NCBI RefSeq assembly: GCF_003254395.2
Contig: NC_037652.1
Coordinates: 5,899,501-5,963,500, forward strand
Reading direction: 5' to 3'
Length of the DNA: 64,000 nt
From: Apis mellifera
Taxonomy: Eukaryota; Arthropoda; Insecta; Hymenoptera; Apidae
Numbering within the stretch: position 1 is the first letter of the stretch; the number at the start of each line of letters is the position of its first letter. This document shows positions 56,980 through 64,000 of this stretch, piece by piece. A model generated the notes under the pieces. It had not been told where the DNA came from, ran no database searches, and was given only the letters and a program-made list of their open reading frames with translations. A program made the position numbers and the translations under genes.

Positions 56980-58380
56980 AATTTCCACCCAACTCCAATC
57001 GATACTGCGGAATTCTTGCTGTTTATCTTTCGATTCGAAAATCGAGAAAAACTTTCTACCGAAAAAGAAACTACTTTGGATGATTTCTTTTCGAAAATAA
57101 ATACTCGTACAATCCTCTTTACTGTTTCTCAAATTTCAACTTAACTCCAATATTGCAATTAATTAAAATTCTTGCTGTCTATCTTTCGATTGGAAAATTC
57201 GAGAAAAACTTTGGATGATTTCTTTTCGAAAATAAATACTCGTACGATCCTTTCTATGCTATTTCTCAAATTTCCATCCAACTCCAATCAATATTGCAAT
57301 TAATATTGCAGAATTCTTACTGTCTATCTTTTGATTAGAAATTCGAGAAAAACTTTCGATGATTTCTTTTCGAAAATAAATACTCGTACGATCCTCTCTG
57401 CTGTTTCTCAAATTTCTATTCAACTCCAATCAATATTGCAATTAATCAGAATTCTTGCTGTCTATCTTTCGATTGGAAAATTCGAGAAAAACTTTGGATG
57501 ATTTCTTTTCGAAAATAAATACTCGTACGATCCTTTCTATGCTATTTCTCAAATTTCCATCCAACTCCAATCAATATTGCAATTAATATTGCAGAATTCT
57601 TACTGTCTATCTTTTGATTAGAAATTCGAGAAAAACTTTCGATGATTTCTTTTCGAAAATAAATACTCGTACGATCCTCTCTGCTGTTTCTCAAATTTCT
57701 ATTCAACTCCAATCAATATTGCAATTAATCAGAATTCTTGCTGTCTATCTTTCGATTGGAAAATTCGAGAAAAACTTTGGATGATTTCTTTTCGAAAATA
57801 AATACTCGTACGATCCTTTCTATGCTATTTCTCAAATTTCCATCCAACTCCAATCAATATTGCAATTAATATTGCAGAATTCTTACTGTCTATCTTTTGA
57901 TTAGAAATTCGAGAAAAACTTTCGATGATTTCTTTTCGAAAATAAATACTCGTACGATCCTCTTTGCTGTTTTTCAAATTTCTATCCAACTCCAATCAAT
58001 ATTGCAATTAATCAGAATTCCTGCTGTCTATTTTTCGATTGGAAAATTCGAAAAAAACTTGATTGAATGATATCTTTTCGAAAAGATATTTATACGATCC
58101 TTTCTGTGCTGTTTCTCAAATTTCCACCCAACTTTAATCAATATTGCAATTATTAGAATTCTCAAATTTCCCAATTCCAATCAATATTGCAATTAATCAG
58201 AATTCCTGCTGTCTATTTTTCGATTAGAAATTCGAGAAAAACTTTGGATGATTTCTTTTCGAAAATAAATACTCGTACGATCCTCTCTGTACTATTTCTC
58301 AAATTTCCACCCAACTTCAATCAATATTGCAATTAATCAAAATTCCTGCTGTCTATCTTTCGATTGAAAATTCGAGAAAA
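56980..58380. repeat. Tandem array with near-identical 283-bp dimers
   Basis: AAATACTCGTAC marks units near 57101, 57236, 57380, 57519, 57663, 57802, 57946 and 58269. The spacing alternates 144 and 139. The dimers 57237-57519, 57520-57802 and part of the next are almost identical, while the edges are diverged: a higher-order repeat made by recent unequal exchange. Confidence 0.95.
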
Positions 58381-59799
58381 ACCAAAGAAGAAGAAGCTAC
58401 TTTGGAAGATTTCTTTTAGGAGATTCCTTTTTTTTTCGAAAAGAAATACGATCACGGAACGAGTTCTCGGTTTTTCACGGGAGGCCGTGGCCGAGACACC
58501 GGGGATAAAGAAGAGAGGCGAGTGGAGAAGAGGATGGCGGGTGAATGACCCAAGAGGAGGGAATCGGTATTCGCGGCATTCCACCGAGAACGATGAGGAT
58601 GACCGAGTGCAGCTCGCTACCTCGATCATCCTCGAGCTGCTACACCCCGGGGCAGACAATGAATGAGAAGAGAATTCGCCTCTCCTTTCTTTCTTTCTTC
58701 CTTCGTGAGACGCACCAGTCGCCAAGGTCACCGGAAGTCGCTTCAGGAAAATTAACCTGCTTCCCCACCGGAGATCCTAAACTCCGGGAGCACGCGATCC
58801 TCGGATTCCTTCGTCCCTTCTTCCACTCTCCGCTTCTTTCCAAGTGGAAACAATTCGCGCTAGAAATTTCTTTCTCTTTTTTCCTCTTTTTAAACCTCGG
58901 AGATTATTAAAATTATCGCAACTTTCACGAAACTTTTACGACACTTATTTTGCAATTTTCCAAAAATGGCTCCACGCATTATCTCATCTCTTTGTAAAGT
59001 TACGTAGAGGTCGTAAGAACTTTGTAAAGATCCTAGGAATAGTCTGTATTTATTTGTCCTGGCTTGAACGAAGGCGCAAAGAAAATAATGAAACTTCTTC
59101 TTCCGATTTCTTCGACGTTTCGAAATCTCAAACAGCACATGTGCGAAAACAAACGATGAAATCGAATCCTAATCGCGAACGAAATTCTCCGTATTCCTCT
59201 AACGATCTTTCTACCATTACAATTGCGCCAATTTCTTAATTATTTCCGATGGCTGCGAAGAGTCAATGAAGATACGAATTTCTCTCGAAACTCGATTATT
59301 TCGATGGCGTCAAAGTATCCATTTGCGTTAGATCGCGCAAGGAGGCGATGCTTGCAACAACGGCAGTTTTTAAAAACCGTTGTGCAAAAGGGAATACAAT
59401 TTACGTGGAAGAGATCTGGCTCTCCGTGATATCTTTCCGATGTTGTAACGCGCGGCGTGGCCAGCCAGGACTACCAACGAGTAGTATTTATTTTCATCGG
59501 AGAAGGCGAGATCCGCATAGGGAGAGAGAGCGCGCGCACAACGGGTGACCACCACGTGTTACGTTCTGCAGCTGCAGTTCACATGGCCGACGAGAAAGTC
59601 ACCGTTGCGTTGCATTTGTGGGTAACGCTCCATTATCACGCGATTATTACGCGTCCTCTCTCTTTCTTCCTTCCTTTCTTACACTATTCTTCACCCTCTT
59701 GAAATTCTTCCAATCTTTCGAAATCGTTCCATTTTTTTTTTTAAACAACCGTTTCAAGATTTTGTTTGAAACTCTTTCGTAGAGGAATTTAAAAATCGA

Positions 59800-60540
59800 A
59801 TCGTTTCCATCCCAAATTTTCTGATATCTTAACTCTCTCTTTATCCTCTACAATTATCGAAATTCCTAGGAGAAACTTTGTGAACAAACGTTTTCGAAAC
59901 TGGATCATCCTTTCATTCGATTCGAGATGAAATTTCCAAGGGAAATTAATTTTCGTAGATCTAGAAATTGTTTCCATTTTTCTGGAGAAACGTCTTAATT
60001 TCCTTTATCTTCAATTCTTGAAATTCCTAGGAAAAACTTTGTGAACAAACGTTTTCGAAATTGGATCATCTTTTCATTCGATTCGAGATGAAATTTCCAA
60101 GGGAAATTAATTTTCGCAGATCGACTAATTGTTTCCATCCGAAATTTTCTGGAGAAACGTCTTAACTTCCTTTATCCCCAATTCTTAAAATTCCTAGGAC
60201 TTTGTGAACAAACGTTTCCATCTTTTCGAAACTGGATCATCTCTTGATTCGAGATAAAATTTCTAAAGGAAATTAATTTTCATAGATCGAGTAATTGTTT
60301 CCATCCGAAATTTTTTGGAGAAACGTCTTAACTTCCTTTATCCCCTGCAATTCTTGAAATTCCTAGGAGAAACTTTGTGAACAAACGTTTCCATCTTTTC
60401 GAAACTGGATCTCTTGATTCGAGATGAAATTTCTAAAGGAAATTAATTTTCATAGATCGAGTAATTGTTTCCATCCGAAATTTTTTGGAGAAACGTCTTA
60501 ACTTCCTTTATCCCCAATTCTTGAAATTCCTCGAAATGAA
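59800..60540. repeat. Four-copy tandem array, period about 161-173 bp
   Basis: GTGAACAAACGTT recurs near 59880, 60041, 60204 and 60377, each within AAATTCCTAGGA and GAAATTAATTTTC contexts. Confidence 0.9.
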
Positions 60541-60749
60541 CGAATAATCGTTTCCCCTTGCAACGTCGCAAGAAACTGGACCATCATCCGATTCGTTGAA
60601 ATTCCCAATTAATTTTGCCGAATACTCGCATTCCTCGTGGCGAACGAAATCGAGTCGAAACACATCCGATTCCTCGTAATTCCCCCCCTTCTTCCCGGGA
60701 GAAATTCTGATTTCTGCCAAGGAAGAAGTCACGCGACGATGCGAACGAG

Positions 60750-61080
60750 CGTGATGTTTGCGATTTACTTTAGGCGGGCAATTACTTTCCTCTCTCGAAC
60801 CGATTAAACGGGCGAGTGGAGGGGGGGAAGAGGCCGGAACTCATTTCCTCCGGAACACTAGCACGCGAAGAATGCGTGCACGATCGCAACTATAACCGGC
60901 GCGGGATCGAGGATATCGTTACGCCGCCAGGGGATTTAATGAAGCGAGGTCTCTCTCGGCTTCGCCGTCTCGCTTAAAAAACACGCCGCGCTGCGTTTCG
61001 AGTTAAGTGCGCCTCGAGTTAAAGATCGGAACCTGAGCGATTCCGGCGTGGAGAAAGAAGTTGAGCGCGACATTCGAAGA
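60750..61080. other. GC-rich unique block between two arrays
   Basis: A non-repetitive GC-rich stretch with CpG words lies between the arrays at 59.8-60.5 and 61.1-61.9 kb. No frame is convincing. It may be a regulatory element. Confidence 0.35.
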
Positions 61081-61139
61081 TTTTCTCGAAAAAAAAAAAA
61101 AAGAAATCCTTATGATGTATCCATTTTCTTGTTGTGGTA

Positions 61140-61855
61140 TATAAAATTAGTGGAAATTGCTGGAATATTTCCATGAACAAATGCTTCCATCACTTCCATA
61201 TTTCTAATATAATTTCCTCGATTATAAACAAATAATGAATTGATATTGAAATTTTTGGACGGGACGATTTGGAATAATTATAAATTAATATACAGAAGAT
61301 AATTTCACTCTTTCACTTGTGAAATTTCCTATACAAAATTCCTCATTTTTTCCAAGCATCACTTCCATATTTCTAATACAATTTCCTCGATTATAAGTAA
61401 ATAATGAAATGAAATTGAAATTTTTGGACGGGACGATTTGGAATAATTATAAATTAATATACAGAAGATAATTTCACTCTTTCACTTGTGAAATTTCCTA
61501 CAAAATTCCTCATTTTTTCCAAGTATCACTTCCATATTTCTAATACAATTTCCTCGATTATAAGTAAATAATGAAATGAAATTGAAATTTTTGGACGAGA
61601 CGATTTGGAATAATTATAAATTAATATACAGAAGATAATTTCACTCTTTCACTTGTGAAATTTCCTACAAAATTCCTCATTTTTTCCAAGCATCACTTCC
61701 ATATTTCTAATACAATTTTCTCGATTATAAATAAATAATGAAATGAAATTGAAATTTTTGGACAGATTTGGAATAATTATAAATTAATATACAGAAGATA
61801 ATTTCACTCTTTCACTTGTGAAATTTCCTACAAAATTCCTCATTTTTTCCAAGCA
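61140..61855. repeat. Four-copy tandem array, period about 163-169 bp
   Basis: GGAATAATTATAAATTAATA recurs near 61271, 61440, 61607 and 61770, each followed by CACTTGTGAAATTTCCTA. Copies are nearly identical. Unrelated in sequence to the neighbouring array. Confidence 0.95.
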
Positions 61856-62099
61856 CGGTTCGCTCTTCTCTCCTTCTTTCCTTCGATCTCAAAGCAGGAT
61901 ACCTGGTTTTTTTTAATCTCGTTTTTAAACGGTTGCGTTAATGGAGGGAAGTCTGCAGTAGCGGTTCTGGCGCGGAAGGGGAAAAAAAGATTGTGGGGGC
62001 GGTCGATTGGCGCGCGAAATTGTGGCAAAAAGCGCGGACGTCGACGAAAGCTTTGTATGGAAAACAAGGCGGCTCTGAGAATTTTCCCGCGGCCTGCGC

Positions 62100-62127
62100 A
62101 ACGTTGAAATCGGCCGATTTCAACGTT
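62100..62127. promoter_or_regulatory. Perfect 28-bp palindrome upstream of a TATA box
   Basis: The left arm AACGTTGAAATCGG is followed directly by its exact reverse complement. It ends 18 bases before the TATA element, a usual position for an upstream activator site. It could bind a symmetric protein dimer. Confidence 0.5.
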
Positions 62128-62145
62128 CGGTTAAATAGCTGCCCA

Positions 62146-62159
62146 TATAAATATAAATA
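62146..62159 (+). promoter_or_regulatory. Double TATA box
   Basis: TATAAATA occurs twice in register (62146-62153 and 62152-62159), flanked by GC-rich sequence, in a form typical of a plus-strand core promoter. A start of transcription near 62176-62190 is expected. No clear initiator is seen there. Confidence 0.5.
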
Positions 62160-62201
62160 GCCGGCTGTCCTCGATTTCTCGATGAAGCCAGAACCAGCTG
62201 G

Positions 62202-62351
62202 ATGCCCGAGTGCTACTCGACATTCTCGCAGATGCCTCCCAGTGTATACAACTACTTCGATTCAGTAATCGACGAGGCGAAAAACACGGCCATTCAACCG
62301 TTTGTCTCTTTCGTGTGTTCTGGCCAATCTCTTCGATACACCGATCGATAA
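62202..62351 (+). CDS. Candidate 49-residue protein downstream of a TATA box
   Basis: An ATG 56 bases after the first TATA box opens MPECYSTFSQMPPSVYNYFD, then SVIDEAKNTAIQPFVSF and a TAA at 62349-62351. The peptide is of mixed, protein-like composition with no repeats. It lacks a signal peptide or membrane segment and belongs to no family I recognise. An earlier ATG at 62182 in another frame gives only 28 codons. A GTAATC donor-like site inside could mean it is a first exon of a longer gene. Supported by promoter context only. Confidence 0.33.
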   Translation: MPECYSTFSQMPPSVYNYFDSVIDEAKNTAIQPFVSFVCSGQSLRYTDR

Positions 62352-63850
62352 CAAAGGGGAACTTTGTGAAAAGAAGTTGGAAACTTGTTCGTTCGATCGT
62401 TCGTAATGGAGACGGATAACTCCATCGACAAATTTATTAGATTTAAATCTATGGTCGAGAAGCTCTTTGGATAAGAAAAAAATCAATATCAAGAAGAATC
62501 CTCGAATCGATATAGATGATCTTTTTCAAAGAAAAATTCCTCGATCCTGAATTCGATTCACGAGGAAAGTTTCGAGGAACGTTAAGAAATATTTTATTTG
62601 CAAACAAGACTTAAAGATTCAACTCGAGAAGAATCTCGATGCATCGAGTAATTGTCGAGATTTTCGTTATTTTCGACGATTTTTCGCGGTAACTCCAACC
62701 GTGAAAGTAGTGAAACTTCAGCTTCGCGACATATCAGGTTGCCTCGCACCGATATTCCGTCCAGCTTCTCGGCCAGCCGGATTGCACAACGCTCGTGGAA
62801 ACTCGTGCTCGCGAATCTAATTTTATTCGCCGCGCTACGATTTCGACGCGTTACAGGCCTAATGAGCGACGGTAAAGCAAACAGGGAAATTCCAGACCAG
62901 TGTTTACACCGTTGATAAATTACCGACCGGACAACCGAGCCCCGTGATCGTTAACCAGGCCCGTTATATTAATATTCTTTTTTTTTCATCGCGTTCGTAT
63001 CCGAACGTTTGTCGTGTGGTAGATATTTCTCGAAGAGGGACGTCATTTTCATTCCCCTGTTATTGATTATTGTGTTTAAGTTATCACATTTGAAAGTCTA
63101 ACGATCGAATCGCTTTATTTATTTATTTATTTTTTTTTTCATACTATTATTTAATTTTTCACGTTTATTTGGTAAGCGAAATTCTTTCTCTCTTTCTCTC
63201 TCGTAGTAACATCGAAGCATGAGACGAGATAACGAGATACGTTGATTATTTAATATCGTAATAGAATCTCGATATCTTTCAAGTAAATACTTTCACCAAT
63301 ATTATTTTAAATTTTCAAAGTATCTTGATAAATCCTCTTGCGCGCAATTATTTTTCCACGATCAATTTTTCAATAATAAACTTATAATAAGATTCTCGAT
63401 TATAATCTTCCTTTCTCGAATACAATATACAAAACGTATCATCGCGATCCCTTGAAAAGATACAAAATCTTAGACGGTGGAAATTCGAAATTCCGTGATC
63501 GTTGCGCGGAGATCCCACGCGGTTGTTTAAGAAAAGAAAAAAAGAAAAAAGGAATCGCGTGGGACGACGATACCGGAAACGTTTCGTTGCCGTCCTCTCT
63601 CTGCCGTCTCTATCGTTCCGATGAATCTGCAAATTCTCCGACGACAAACCTCTCGATGGAACAAGTTCGCGCCTACATTTCCCCTCGAACATCGCATCCT
63701 TTGACGTAATCATCGCTCGAGCGTTGCTCACATTGGGACATATTGACAAACACGTTTCGCTTGAAATCGAAGGTTACGAGAGGGTGGAGGGAAAGAGAAG
63801 GTGGTTGCGCAATTGATGGAGCGAAATTGTAATTTGTGGAGGAGAAAACG
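62352..63850. other. Intergenic or intron, no gene seen
   Basis: AT-rich with GC-rich pieces at 62690-62950 and 63480-63720. ORFs here lack an ATG or a splice context. (TTTA)n and poly-T near 63115-63140. Confidence 0.5.
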
Positions 63851-63971
63851 ATGGCTGGAAAAAAGTCGATCGCACGAACATCATCTGTTTTAGTCGAGGA
63901 AATGTATCGAAAATATGGCTGTGACGATCGTCTTTATCTCCTTGGCTTCTTCTCTTCTGCCAGTTTCAGAG
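63851..63971 (+). CDS. Possible first coding exon running off the window
   Basis: An ATG at 63851 in a good context (AAACGATGG) opens MAGKKSIARTSSVLVEEMYR and about 40 codons to a donor TTTCAGAG|GTGAGA at 63971. A second ATG at 63915 in another frame gives MAVTIVFISLASSLLPVSE, which looks like a signal peptide, and reaches the same donor. Either may be the true start. The next exon lies beyond the window, so this is only a candidate. Confidence 0.28.
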
Positions 63972-64000
63972 GTGAGAATCTTTTGTGAGGATCTTTAATG

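Larger units (their letters stand above)
49253..62090. other. Upstream region of the LIM gene, no coding gene seen
   Basis: Presumably holds the far 5' UTR exon(s) and promoter of the LIM gene plus intergenic DNA. ORFs are short or low-complexity. Possible minus-strand donors lie near 52910-52915 and 55932-55937. Tandem arrays occupy much of it (separate entries). GC-rich stretches without a gene include 51700-52140, 54640-54720 (GCGT repeats), 55860-55960 and 60770-61060. Confidence 0.5.

Noticed and set aside
62652..62915. 87-codon plus-strand ORF
   Set aside because: It opens at a non-ATG codon and has no promoter or splice context.

Overview
This is eukaryotic, insect-like genomic DNA. 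It is AT-rich with abrupt GC-rich islands, has many CpG/TCGA words, AT-rich introns, canonical GT-AG splice sites, dense microsatellites and short tandem arrays. The composition and the proteins fit a hymenopteran, probably a bee, but I could not search a database. No rRNA, tRNA, CRISPR array or recognisable transposase was seen.

The window is dominated by one gene on the minus strand, from 49211 down to 18099. I rebuilt 20 coding exons whose splice phases agree at every junction and give about 1,625 residues. The product is an EPLIN/LIMA1-like LIM-domain protein, presumably actin-associated. Its parts are a 657-residue acidic first coding exon with an unbroken run of 39 glutamates, seven short phase-0 exons, a complete LIM domain, a long charged middle part with a recurring K-x-[RK]-[FW]-x-x-x-E-like motif, and a second LIM domain at the C-terminus. 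Several GC-rich islands with good minus-strand donors inside its introns look like alternative first exons.

Left of it, also on the minus strand, lie a copper homeostasis CutC-family gene (15791-16513, with a non-coding 5' exon) and a small gene I assembled from exons at about 13811, 9568-9491, 6042-5930 and 4924-4734. The latter encodes an unrecognised 122-residue basic protein. Its phases agree, but two of its splice sites are weak.

The right end (about 49.3-64 kb) is mostly upstream or intergenic DNA rich in tandem arrays. It holds two plus-strand candidates: a TATA box directly downstream of a perfect 28-bp palindrome with a 49-codon ORF (62202-62351), and a possible first exon at 63851-63971 running off the window.

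Region by region: 1-4.6 kb AT-rich, no gene; 4.7-13.9 kb small minus-strand gene; 14-15.6 kb no gene; 15.8-16.6 kb cutC; 16.7-18.1 kb spacer and 3' region; 18.1-49.3 kb LIM gene; 49.3-62 kb upstream DNA with repeat arrays; 62-64 kb plus-strand candidates. Tandem arrays cluster between 37 and 62 kb.
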